Assembly: GCA_964369525.1 (NCBI GenBank)
Contig: CAYJEW010000029.1
Location: 1-24,197 of the forward strand
Direction: 5' to 3'
Source: JAAYCI01 sp964369525
GTDB taxonomy: Bacteria > Bacillota > Clostridia > Oscillospirales > Ruminococcaceae
Length of the DNA: 24,197 nt
Numbering within the stretch: the stretch's first letter is position 1; each line of letters begins with the position of its first letter. Made by a program: the position numbers and the translations under genes. Below, in pieces: positions 13,096 to 21,150 of this stretch. Under the pieces are notes generated by a model. That model ran no database searches and was not told the DNA's origin. It worked only from the letters and a program-made list of their open reading frames with translations.

Positions 13096-14370
13096 GTGTA
13101 TTTTCATTCGGTAACGTTAGAAAAAGATAAATGTGTGGGCTGTACCAACTGCATAAAAAACTGCCCCACAGAGGCTATTCGGGTTACAGACGGCAAAGCC
13201 TCGATAATAAGCGAGCGCTGCATAGACTGCGCAATATGCATTAGGGTGTGCCCGCACCATGCAAAAAAAGCAGTTGCCGACCCACTCGATTCGCTAAACG
13301 ACTACAAGATAAAGGTAGCCATACCTGCGCCGGTTTTGTACACGCAGTTTAGGGCCTCGTACAGCCGCGAAAGAATATTGGCGGCGCTAAAATTTGTGGG
13401 CTTTGATGATGTTTTCGAGGTGGCGCTGGCCGCCGAGGTTGTTACCCAAAAAACAAAAGAGATTATCAAAGACACAAGCCGCGAAAAACCACTAATATCC
13501 TCGGCATGCCCTGCGGTAGTAAGGCTAATAAGGCTAAGGTTTCCCAGCCTTATTGACAACCTTGTGGATGTTATTCAGCCAATGGAGCTGGCGGGTAAGC
13601 TGGCAAGGCAGCAGGCGGTAAATAAGTTTAATGTAAAGCCACACGAAGTGGGCGTGTTTTTTATCACGCCCTGCCCGGCAAAGGTTACGGCCATAAAAAA
13701 TCCGTACGGAATTCACAGCTCAAACGTGGATAAGGCAATACCCATACAGGATGTATTTTTAAAGATGCTCAGTGTTATCGACGACATAGATAACATAGAA
13801 AACCAGGTGCTTTCGGGTGCAATAGGTGTTTCCTGGGCAAATTCGGGTGGCGAGTCGCAAGGGCTGGACACGCAGATGTTTTTGGCGGTAGACGGTATGT
13901 CGAACATCATAATGATTCTTGAAGAGATAGAAAACGATAGAATTGACGGCATAGAGTTTGTAGAGGCGCTGGCCTGCCCCGGAGGGTGCCTAGGCGGCGT
14001 GTTAACCGTAGAAAATCTGTATGTGGCCAAAACAAAAATTCAAAAGCAGATTGGCAAGATTAAAAACATCTCTGCCGTGGAGGATAACACATACACCCCT
14101 CCTGAAGACATCGATGTGTTTTTTGAAGAGCCGATATCGGCGCTGTCGTATTTAAAGCTAGACACCGACATGATTTTGGCCATGGAAAAGCTGGAGAGGA
14201 TAGAAGAGATTGTAAAAACCCTTCCCAGCCTAGATTGCGGTGCGTGCGGCGCACCCAGTTGTAGGGCGCTGGCCGAAGACATAGCAAACGGAATTGCAAC
14301 ACAAGACAGGTGCATTACCCTGCTTAAGGAAAGATATCAGCAGCTTCTTGCCGAAAAAGAAGCAGAATAA
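13096..14370 (+). CDS. Putatively sensory [FeFe] hydrogenase (divergent HydS-like), H-cluster ligands kept
   Basis: 424 residues if started at GTG 13096, which gives MYFHSVTLEKDKC, the usual opening of this family; a longer reading from TTG 13048 has no ribosome site. Domains: 2x[4Fe-4S] ferredoxin (C13, C16, C19, C23 and CIDCAICIRVC), then the hydrogenase large-subunit domain. L1 reads SSACPAV: the cluster ligand C138 is present but the preceding proton-relay cysteine is Ala137. L2 is TPCPAK (C193) and L3 ACPGGCLGG (C294, C298). The C terminus has a further [4Fe-4S] motif, CGACGAPSC (381-389), with C near LLKERY. This architecture matches the putative sensory group C/D hydrogenases rather than catalytic group A. 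No PAS or kinase domain is fused; the signal may pass to the adjoining HATPase, DRTGG or PHP proteins. Confidence 0.85.
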   Translation: MYFHSVTLEKDKCVGCTNCIKNCPTEAIRVTDGKASIISERCIDCAICIRVCPHHAKKAVADPLDSLNDYKIKVAIPAPVLYTQFRASYSRERILAALKFVGFDDVFEVALAAEVVTQKTKEIIKDTSREKPLISSACPAVVRLIRLRFPSLIDNLVDVIQPMELAGKLARQQAVNKFNVKPHEVGVFFITPCPAKVTAIKNPYGIHSSNVDKAIPIQDVFLKMLSVIDDIDNIENQVLSGAIGVSWANSGGESQGLDTQMFLAVDGMSNIIMILEEIENDRIDGIEFVEALACPGGCLGGVLTVENLYVAKTKIQKQIGKIKNISAVEDNTYTPPEDIDVFFEEPISALSYLKLDTDMILAMEKLERIEEIVKTLPSLDCGACGAPSCRALAEDIANGIATQDRCITLLKERYQQLLAEKEAE

Positions 14371-14390
14371 AAGCAGTAAGAAGGTGTGGT

Positions 14391-14723
14391 ATGACTGTAG
14401 CCGAGCTGGCAAAGCTGGTGGATGGAAATGTGGTTACTCAGCCACAAGATAGCGCAAAAGAGGTACAAAGCATGTACAGCTGTGACCTGCTTAGCTGGGC
14501 CATGGCAAAATTAACGCAAAATTCGGCATTTGTTACCATAATTAACAATAGAAATATTGTAGCGGTGGCCTCTTTAAGTGAATGCTCTTGTATAGTGCTT
14601 TGCGAGAATGTAGAGTGTGAAGACGCTATAATTAAAAAAGCAAACGAGGAAGAAATTCCTATAATTGTAAGCCCGCTTTCTTCATATGAAATCTGTGCAA
14701 GATATGGCAGACTGCACCCATGA
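14391..14723 (+). CDS. DRTGG-domain protein (second copy)
   Basis: 110 residues; AAGGTG just before the ATG serves as ribosome site. The pattern (MTVAELAKLVDGNVV, SMYSCDLLSWAMAKLTQNSAFVTIINNRNIVAVASL, IPIIVSPLSSYEICARY) fits the DRTGG fold and parallels the protein at 12231-12596, though identity is low, so they are probably old paralogues or distinct partners. It ends in an ATGA overlap with the PHP gene, implying translational coupling. It is soluble, with no catalytic motif. Function is unknown beyond its place in the hydrogenase signalling cassette. Confidence 0.75.
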   Translation: MTVAELAKLVDGNVVTQPQDSAKEVQSMYSCDLLSWAMAKLTQNSAFVTIINNRNIVAVASLSECSCIVLCENVECEDAIIKKANEEEIPIIVSPLSSYEICARYGRLHP

Positions 14724-15442
14724 AGTGCGCGGTAGACCTGCATATGCACAGCTGCTTGTCGCCTTGCGGCGATGACGACATGACCCCCAACAACATGGCA
14801 AACATGGCCATGATAAAAGGCCTTGATATTGTGGCACTTACCGACCACAACTGCCACAAAAACAGCCATGCCTTCAATACAATATGCAGGCAAAATGGCC
14901 TGCTTGCGGTGTGTGGCATGGAGGTCACCTCCATGGAAGAAATACATGTTGTAACGCTGTTTCCAAACTATGAAGCGCTGGAAAAAGCCGGAAAAATTGT
15001 GTATAGCTCGCTGATGGACGTTAAAAATGCACCCGATATTTTTGGCAACCAGCTGGTGCTGAACGAGCGGGACGAGCCCGTGCAGGTAGTATCAAAACTG
15101 CTTATTAATGCCACCGAGCTTACGGTAGACGACATATTCCTGCTGTGCGAAGAGCTGGGAGGCGTGGCAATTCCGGCACATATTGATAGAGACAGCCACA
15201 GCATGTACACAAACTTTGGCATGATACCAAAAGAGCTGAGCATCACCACGTTGGAGTTGTCAAAACATGCGCAGGTAGATGAATTTTTGAAACAGCACCA
15301 AGAGCTTTCAGACTATAGGTTTATCCGCTCCTCAGACGCGCACAATCTGTTTGACATATTTGAGAGAGAAGACAACATTATAGAGCTTGAAGAGCGAACG
15401 GTGGAGTGCTTGTTCGATTACTTAAAATCCGGCAAGAGCTAA
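14720..15442 (+). CDS. PHP-domain phosphoesterase
   Basis: 240 residues. Metal-binding motifs of the PHP family are complete: DLHMHS (H8, H10), LTDHN (D42, H43), GMEVTS (E68), IPAHIDR and SSDAHN near residue 207. The family uses a trinuclear metal centre to hydrolyse phosphoesters; small stand-alone members act on nucleotides or histidinol phosphate, or are uncharacterised. There is no polymerase or helicase domain attached. It overlaps the second DRTGG gene by 4 bases and is followed after 12 bases by a second HATPase gene. In this setting a role in removing a phosphate or a nucleotide signal is possible, but no substrate can be read from sequence. Confidence 0.85.
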   Translation: MKCAVDLHMHSCLSPCGDDDMTPNNMANMAMIKGLDIVALTDHNCHKNSHAFNTICRQNGLLAVCGMEVTSMEEIHVVTLFPNYEALEKAGKIVYSSLMDVKNAPDIFGNQLVLNERDEPVQVVSKLLINATELTVDDIFLLCEELGGVAIPAHIDRDSHSMYTNFGMIPKELSITTLELSKHAQVDEFLKQHQELSDYRFIRSSDAHNLFDIFEREDNIIELEERTVECLFDYLKSGKS

Positions 15443-15454
15443 GGGGGTGGTTGC

Positions 15455-16019
15455 ATGCAAGATTTGTCACTACATGTGCTTGATATTGTGCAAAACTCAA
15501 TAAAAGCGCAGGCGGAACATATTAAGCTAGATTTTTTTCGCATTCAACAACATCCTCACCTTTAAAATAGTAGACGATGGGAGCGGGATGGACGAGGACT
15601 TTGTAGCAAATATCTTCGACCCGTTTACCACCACAAGAACCACCCGCAAGGTGGGGCTGGGACTACCGTTTTTAAAACAGTCGTGCAACATGGCGGGGCG
15701 AGACGCCACCATATCGTCAAAGCTTGGTGTGGGCACCACGCTAACAGCCGAATTTTTGATAGATAGCATAGACAGGGTGCCGTTTGGCGACATGGCGTTT
15801 ACGTTGGCGTCTACTTTGGCAACACATCAGCATGTGGAGTTTGAGGTTAGCTTTAAGAGCGACAACGGCGAGTTTGAGGTATCCACCGCCCAGATTAAAC
15901 AGGCTCTGGGCGAAGGAATAGATTTAAATCAAATTGATGTAATTGATTGGTTAAACGAGTACATAGGCGAAAACGAAAAGAAAATTTTTGGAGGTATACT
16001 AGATGAAATCGTTAGCTGA
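15455..16019 (+). pseudogene. Second GHKL ATP-binding protein, frameshifted at a T7 run
   Basis: ATG 15455, preceded by AAGGGGGTGG, opens MQDLSLHVLDIVQNSIKAQ, a GHKL N-box start, but the frame stops at TAA 15563-15565 after 36 codons. The frame displaced by +1 continues without a gap (FAFNNILTFKIVDDGSGMD...) to TGA 16017-16019, with G1 box VDDGSGMD, G2 box RTTRKVGLGLPFLKQ and GVGTTLTAEF. Removing one T from the seven at 15532-15538 joins both halves into a 187-residue protein. It may be a true mutation, a phase-variable switch, transcriptional slippage or a sequencing error. An internal ATG at 15588 could give a fragment without the N box. The 3' end overlaps hndB by 17 bases, which suggests the downstream part is still translated. 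Confidence 0.75.
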
Positions 16020-16368
16020 TTTACAAGCAATACGCAAAAAAACATTGGACAACATTAACTTAAGAACCAACAAAAACGGCTCTAGAATTATTGTGGGCAT
16101 GGCCACCTGCGGCATAGCAGCAGGCGCAAGGCCGGTTATGTCGGCTTTGATTGAAGAGCTGAAAGCAAAAGACATAAGCGATGTTAGTGTTGAAATGACA
16201 GGCTGCATTGGTGTGTGCCGCCTAGAGCCTATCATCGAAGTGATTGACGCCGAAGGCAAAAAAACAACTTACGTTAAAATGGACGCAGAAAAAGCAAAAA
16301 GAGTTGTTGACGAGCATGTTATTGGTGGTAAGGTGTGTACCGATATTACAATCGGTTCTGAAGAATAA
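16003..16368 (+). CDS. hndB: [FeFe] hydrogenase subunit HndB, [2Fe-2S] thioredoxin-like
   Basis: 121 residues; GGAGG at 15990-15994 lies 8 bases before the ATG, inside the end of the preceding HATPase gene. The sequence GMATCGIAAGARPV followed by MTGCIGVCRLEPIIEV is characteristic of HndB of NADP-reducing hydrogenases and of the detached N-terminal domain of NuoF. Cysteines 36, 68 and 72 are in the expected places, and C112 (GGKVCTD) may complete the set. It serves as an electron-transfer subunit in the cytoplasmic complex with HndA, HndC and HndD. The gene is followed after 21 bases by hndC. Confidence 0.88.
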   Translation: MKSLADLQAIRKKTLDNINLRTNKNGSRIIVGMATCGIAAGARPVMSALIEELKAKDISDVSVEMTGCIGVCRLEPIIEVIDAEGKKTTYVKMDAEKAKRVVDEHVIGGKVCTDITIGSEE

Positions 16369-16389
16369 ACAGAGGTTGGAGGATTAGAG

Positions 16390-18177
16390 ATGGAATTGTT
16401 TAGAGCTCATGTTCTGGTGTGTTCCGGTACCGGTTGTACATCGTCAAGGTCGCCTTTGATAATAGAGAACATGGAAAAATTACTGGTGGCAAATAAGCTT
16501 GACAAGGAAGTTAAGGTTGTAAAAACAGGCTGTTTTGGCCTGTGTGCCGAGGGCCCCATTGTGGTTATTTATCCTGAGGGCACAATGTACTACAGGGTAG
16601 AGCCTTCGGATGTGGAAGAGATAGTTAGCGAACATTTGCTTAAGGGCAGGGTTGTTAAGCGTTTGTTGCCCCCTTCGGAAAGCAATACGCCCGAAGACGT
16701 GCAAGACACCCCGTTTTTTGCCTTGCAAACACGTGTTGCGCTTAAAAACTGCGGTGTTATAAACCCCGAGTCTATTGATGAGTACATAGCTTACGACGGC
16801 TACTCGGCGCTGGGCAAATGCTTAACCGAGTACACCCCCGAGCAGGTTGTGCAGATAATTAAAGACTCCGGCCTGCGTGGCAGGGGCGGCGGCGGGTTCC
16901 CCACTGGAATGAAATGGGAATTCACAGCCAAAGCACCCGGTGATATAAAGTATGTTGCTTGTAACGCCGACGAGGGCGACCCGGGCGCGTTTATGGACCG
17001 AAGCGTTTTGGAGGGCGACCCACACAGCCTTATAGAAGCAATGGCTATAGCGGCGTATGCAGTTGGCTCAAACAAGGGCTATGTGTATGTTAGGGCCGAG
17101 TACCCAATTGCGGTAGAAAGGCTGGAGATGGCAATTACAGCCGCCAGAGAATATGGCCTGCTGGGCGATGGAATTTTTGGCACAAGCTTTAACTTTGATA
17201 TGGAAATTAGGCTGGGCGCCGGCGCATTTGTGTGTGGCGAGGAAACCGCACTGCTAACCTCTATAGAGGGCAACAGGGGCGAGCCTAGGCCAAGGCCTCC
17301 ATTCCCCGCTGTTAAGGGCCTTTGGGAAAAACCCACCCTGCTAAACAACGTGGAAACATATGCAAACATTCCTCAAATTATACTGCAAGGCGCCGAGTGG
17401 TTTGCAAGCATGGGTACAGAGCGTTCAAAAGGCACAAAAGTATTTGCGGTTGGCGGTAAAATAAACAACACAGGCCTTGTGGAAATACCTATGGGTACCA
17501 CCCTGCGTACTGTTTTGTACGATATTGGCGGCGGCATACCCGACGGCAAGAAGTTTAAAGCTGCTCAAACAGGTGGCCCCTCGGGCGGATGTATACCTGC
17601 TGAGTACCTTGACATTGAAATAGATTACGACAATCTAATTCAAATTGGCTCTATGATGGGCTCGGGCGGCCTTATTGTTATGGACGAAACCACCTGTATG
17701 GTAGACATTGCGCGCTTCTTCCTAGACTTTACGGTAGAGGAAAGCTGTGGCAAGTGTACCCCCTGCCGTGTGGGCACAAAGCGCCTGATGGAACTGCTTG
17801 ATAAAATTACAAGCGGCAAAGCTACCCGTGAAGATCTTGACAAAATAGATGAACTGGCAGCGTTTATTAAAGACAACAGCCTTTGCGGCCTTGGCCAAAC
17901 AGCGCCAAACCCTGTGTTGTCCACACTGCGCTATTTCCGCGACGAGTACCTTGAGCATATCGACAACAAGCGCTGCCCCGCAGGCGTTTGCAAATCGTTG
18001 CTGCGGTATGTTATCTACAAAGAAAACTGCGTTGGCTGTACGCTATGCGCCCGCAACTGCCCTGCGCAGTGTATCTCGGGCGAGGTGAAAAAGCCTCATG
18101 TTATCGACCAAGACAAATGTATTAAATGTGGTATCTGCATGGAAAAATGCAAATTTGATGCCATTACAAAAATGTAA
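16390..18177 (+). CDS. hndC: [FeFe] hydrogenase flavoprotein subunit, NuoF-like
   Basis: 595 residues. The N-terminal [2Fe-2S] thioredoxin-like domain has C11, C16, C48 and C52. The central NuoF core carries the FMN/NAD(P)H-binding motifs GLRGRGGGGFPTGMKW and CNADEGDPGAFMDRS, and GEETALLTSIEGNRGEPRPRPP, followed by an SLBB domain and the [4Fe-4S] motif ESCGKCTPCRVG with the later cysteine in LCGLGQ. The C terminus adds two [4Fe-4S] ferredoxin motifs (CVGCTLCARNC, CIKCGICMEKC). This domain order is that of HndC/HydB, the subunit that binds the pyridine nucleotide and FMN and is the proposed bifurcation site. NAD versus NADP preference cannot be set from sequence alone. It lies between hndB and hndD with short gaps. 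Confidence 0.95.
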   Translation: MELFRAHVLVCSGTGCTSSRSPLIIENMEKLLVANKLDKEVKVVKTGCFGLCAEGPIVVIYPEGTMYYRVEPSDVEEIVSEHLLKGRVVKRLLPPSESNTPEDVQDTPFFALQTRVALKNCGVINPESIDEYIAYDGYSALGKCLTEYTPEQVVQIIKDSGLRGRGGGGFPTGMKWEFTAKAPGDIKYVACNADEGDPGAFMDRSVLEGDPHSLIEAMAIAAYAVGSNKGYVYVRAEYPIAVERLEMAITAAREYGLLGDGIFGTSFNFDMEIRLGAGAFVCGEETALLTSIEGNRGEPRPRPPFPAVKGLWEKPTLLNNVETYANIPQIILQGAEWFASMGTERSKGTKVFAVGGKINNTGLVEIPMGTTLRTVLYDIGGGIPDGKKFKAAQTGGPSGGCIPAEYLDIEIDYDNLIQIGSMMGSGGLIVMDETTCMVDIARFFLDFTVEESCGKCTPCRVGTKRLMELLDKITSGKATREDLDKIDELAAFIKDNSLCGLGQTAPNPVLSTLRYFRDEYLEHIDNKRCPAGVCKSLLRYVIYKENCVGCTLCARNCPAQCISGEVKKPHVIDQDKCIKCGICMEKCKFDAITKM

Positions 18178-18189
18178 AGGAGCCTCGGC

Positions 18190-19932
18190 ATGAATAAAGT
18201 TAACATAAAAATTAACGGCAACGATTACCAAGTGAACGAGGGCACAACCGTGCTGCAGGCTTGCCACGACGTAGGAATTATTATTCCCACCCTGTGTTGG
18301 ATGCGCGAGCTTAACGAGATTGGCGCATGCCGTGTGTGCGTTGTGGAGGTTAAAGGAGCAAGAAGCCTTGTAACAGCCTGCGTATACCCTGTAAATGAAG
18401 GCATGGAAGTTATTACCAACACCCAAAGGGTGCTGGATGCCCGCAGAACAAACCTAGAGCTACTGCTCTCTACCCACGACCAAAACTGCCTGTCGTGTGT
18501 GCGAAACACCGACTGCGAGCTACAAACGCTCTGCCACGACTATGGCGTTAACGGTATGCACTTTATGGGCGCAAGGCCTAAACATGAGCTGGAAACCTCC
18601 ACCCTGCACCTTGTGCGCGACAACAACAAGTGTGTGCTGTGTCGCCGCTGTGTGGCGGCCTGCCAACAGCAGGTGAGCGTTATCGAGCCTAGCGACCGAG
18701 GCTTTGATACACACATTGCTTGCGCATTTGAGGCCCATCTGGCCGACACCGCCTGCATTAGCTGTGGGCAGTGTATTGTAAACTGCCCCACGGGCGCATT
18801 GGTAGAGCGCGACGACACCGACAAGGTGCGCAAAGCTATATCCGACCCCAATAAGGTTGTGGTTGTGCAAACAGCGCCGTCCATTCGCGCTACACTGGGC
18901 GAAGCATTTGGCCTGCCTATCGGCACAAATGTAGAGGGTAAAATGGCCGCGGCTCTGCACCATCTGGGCTTCGACTATGTATTCGATACCGACTGCGCAG
19001 CCGACTTTACAATTATTGAAGAGGGCCATGAGTTTATTGAGCGAGTGAAAAACGGCGGCACACTGCCGCTGCTCACCAGCTGCTGTCCTGGCTGGAGCAA
19101 ATATTGCGAGATAAACCACCCAGACCTACTAAACAACATCTCCAGCTGTAAGAGCCCTCAAGGCATGATGGGCGGCCTTGTTAAAACCTACTGGGCAGAA
19201 AAGAATAACATAGACCCCAAAGACATTGTTGTGGTAAGTGTTATGCCTTGTACTGCTAAAAAGTTTGAGCTTGACCGTTACGACATGAACGCTGCCGGCG
19301 AAGGCATTATGGACAACGACATTGCCATTACCACAAGGGAGCTATCGCGCATGATACGCCGCGCAGGTATCGACTTTGAGGGCTTGGCCGATGGCGAGTT
19401 TGACTCGGCGCTAGGTGTTTCCACAGGCGCGGCTGTTATCTTTGGTGCATCGGGCGGCGTGCTGGAAGCCGCACTGCGTACAGCAGTAGAGGTGCTTACA
19501 GGCGAAGAGCTGGCAAGCCTAGACTTTGTAGAGGTTCGTGGCAACGAAGGCATCAAAGAGGCTACCTACCGTGTGGGCGACCTTGATGTTAAGTGTTGTT
19601 CGGTAAGCGGCCTTGCCAATGTAGAAAAGGTACTGCGTGCGGTTAAATCGGGCGAAGCTACCTACCATATTATTGAAATCATGGCTTGCCCGGGCGGCTG
19701 TATTAACGGCGGCGGCCAGCCAAGCCAGCCTGCGCATGTACGCAACAACGTAGATTTGAAAGAGCTGCGTGCCCAAGCGCTGTACCGCTCCGACCTTGCA
19801 GACACACTGCGCAAGAGCCACGACAACCCCGTTGTAAAACAGGTATACAAAGACTACCTTGGCGAAGCCGGTGGCGAGAAGGCACATCATATTCTTCACA
19901 CTAGCTACACACCGCGTGTGCCTAAAGTGTAA
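18190..19932 (+). CDS. hndD: Catalytic [FeFe] hydrogenase subunit (group A, M3-type)
   Basis: 580 residues with AAAGGAG 7 bases upstream of the ATG. Domains in order: [2Fe-2S] (C36, C47, C50, C64); His-ligated [4Fe-4S] (H96, C100, C103, C109); 2x[4Fe-4S] (C148-C158 and C189-C199); the H-cluster domain with L1 TSCCPGW (C298 proton relay, C299 ligand), L2 MPCTAKKFE (C354) and L3 MACPGGCINGGGQP (C500, C504); and the small-subunit-like tail (about 510-575). All catalytic residues known from CpI-type enzymes are present, so this is an active H2-producing or H2-oxidising enzyme, in contrast to the divergent protein at 13096-14370. Maturases HydE, HydF and HydG are not in the window. A strong terminator follows. 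Confidence 0.96.
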   Translation: MNKVNIKINGNDYQVNEGTTVLQACHDVGIIIPTLCWMRELNEIGACRVCVVEVKGARSLVTACVYPVNEGMEVITNTQRVLDARRTNLELLLSTHDQNCLSCVRNTDCELQTLCHDYGVNGMHFMGARPKHELETSTLHLVRDNNKCVLCRRCVAACQQQVSVIEPSDRGFDTHIACAFEAHLADTACISCGQCIVNCPTGALVERDDTDKVRKAISDPNKVVVVQTAPSIRATLGEAFGLPIGTNVEGKMAAALHHLGFDYVFDTDCAADFTIIEEGHEFIERVKNGGTLPLLTSCCPGWSKYCEINHPDLLNNISSCKSPQGMMGGLVKTYWAEKNNIDPKDIVVVSVMPCTAKKFELDRYDMNAAGEGIMDNDIAITTRELSRMIRRAGIDFEGLADGEFDSALGVSTGAAVIFGASGGVLEAALRTAVEVLTGEELASLDFVEVRGNEGIKEATYRVGDLDVKCCSVSGLANVEKVLRAVKSGEATYHIIEIMACPGGCINGGGQPSQPAHVRNNVDLKELRAQALYRSDLADTLRKSHDNPVVKQVYKDYLGEAGGEKAHHILHTSYTPRVPKV

Positions 19933-19950
19933 TTTATAGGATAATATTTA

Positions 19951-19993
19951 AAATTGCTTGTGTATACGCAGAGTATGCACAAGCAATTTTTTT
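19951..19993 (+). terminator. Rho-independent terminator of the hydrogenase operon
   Basis: AAATTGCTTGTG pairs with CACAAGCAATTT, extended inwards by TATAC/GTATG with one G-U pair, loop GCAGA, then a run of seven T. Confidence 0.92.
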
Positions 19994-20013
19994 GAGTAAT
20001 AAGTATGATTTTT

Positions 20014-20054
20014 TTATAAAAAAACACCGCAAGGCCGTTTGGCACTGCGGTGTT
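20014..20054 (-). terminator. Rho-independent terminator of the AraC-type regulator gene
   Basis: Read on the minus strand, AACACCGCA (20046-20054) pairs with TGCGGTGTT (20023-20031) and is followed by TTTTTTAT. It is positioned 15 bases after the regulator's stop at 20069 and faces the hydrogenase terminator. Confidence 0.85.
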
Positions 20055-20068
20055 GATATTATAAAATT

Positions 20069-20908
20069 TTACTGTTGGTTGCGTTTTTTGTACTGCTGTG
20101 GCGACAGCCCAAACTCTTTTACAAACGCGCGGTAGAAGCCTGCATAATCGCCAAACCCACACTTTTGGAACGCCTCTTTTACCGGGATGCCGTCCAGCAT
20201 AGCCTCGCGGCCTATCTGCAGGCGGCGCAATAGCACATAGTGGTAAAGCGATGTGCCAATCTGCTTTTTAAAGCTGTGCGCCAGGTGCGAAGGGCTGTAG
20301 CCAAACTGCGAGGCGAGACCCTCTACAGAGATAGGGCTGGTGCAGTTGCTGTGGATGTAGCTAAGCACAGGCGATAGGCGGTTGCCGTCGCCCGCATGCA
20401 GAATGCTGCTATCTTCTTGCAAAAGGCGGTTAAGGCGCACACACAGCGCCGAAAGGATAGCCTTGGTAGATAGCTCGGCGTTTAGCCGCTCGCTTGCGCT
20501 CTCGGCGGCAAGCATCTCGAATGCACCACTTACAGACTCAAAAACATCGCTGGGGAGTTTTATTAAATAGCGGTTCTGCGCCGAAGCAAACGCAAAAAAG
20601 AAGTCGGCTTCATCATCCTGCAACTGCATAAAGGTCATGTAGCGGCGGCTCATCCACAGCGCATGGCGCTGAAACGGGCAGCCACGTTGCTTTAGCGTTG
20701 CGCCCACCATAACCCCCACGGGTATAAGCAGTATGTCGCCCGCCACCAGCTTGTAGTGCTGGTCTTCAATCCAGTATTCAGCGCGCCCCTCGGTAACGCA
20801 CATCACTTCGTATACTTCGCGCGCCGCCGATGGAATCTGCCCTGCGGCTTCGTCGCGGGTAGTGCCACCATCATAATCTTCTTTACGCATCAACATGGCG
20901 TTTGCCAT
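20069..20908 (-). CDS. AraC-family transcriptional regulator
   Basis: 279 residues; AAGGAGG at 20919-20925 on the minus strand fixes the ATG at 20908. The N-terminal half is a cupin-like sensor (EVYEVMCVTEGRAEYWIEDQHYKLVAGDILLIPVGVMVGA), typical of sugar- or metabolite-responsive members. The C-terminal 100 residues hold both AraC helix-turn-helix motifs (ISVEGLASQFGYSPSHLAHSFKKQIG, and IPVKEAFQKCGFGDYAGFYRAFVKEFGLSPQQYKK). The effector and target are unknown: its neighbours are the convergent hydrogenase operon and a metallopeptidase gene, neither an obvious regulon. A perfect palindrome within its own promoter suggests autoregulation. Confidence 0.92.
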   Translation of the reverse strand: MANAMLMRKEDYDGGTTRDEAAGQIPSAAREVYEVMCVTEGRAEYWIEDQHYKLVAGDILLIPVGVMVGATLKQRGCPFQRHALWMSRRYMTFMQLQDDEADFFFAFASAQNRYLIKLPSDVFESVSGAFEMLAAESASERLNAELSTKAILSALCVRLNRLLQEDSSILHAGDGNRLSPVLSYIHSNCTSPISVEGLASQFGYSPSHLAHSFKKQIGTSLYHYVLLRRLQIGREAMLDGIPVKEAFQKCGFGDYAGFYRAFVKEFGLSPQQYKKRNQQ

Positions 20909-20957
20909 TGCTCACGGCCTCCTTATAAATATGCTAAATAGCAGTAACTTTTTTAAT

Positions 20958-20986
20958 ATTGTACCGCAATTTTGCGGCAATTGCAA
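20958..20986 (-). promoter_or_regulatory. Promoter of the AraC-type gene with a palindrome filling the spacer
   Basis: On the minus strand TTGCAA (20981-20986) and TACAAT (20958-20963) are 17 bases apart. The spacer contains CCGCAATTTTGCGG (20964-20977), a perfect 14-bp palindrome, nested in an outer pair AATATTG (20955-20961)/CAATATT (20984-20990). A protein bound there would block RNA polymerase. Confidence 0.6.
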
Positions 20987-21150
20987 TATTTTAATGCTAT
21001 ATTTAAAAATATTTGTTGTATTTTGTAAGCGGTAAAGCAGGGAATAGGCTTAAATAACAATATTGGTTAGTTTGAAGCAAACAAAAGCAAAGGGTAAATA
21101 TATGCGATAATACGCAAAATTTTCAATGGACAGCTATGCGTAAGCTGTGG

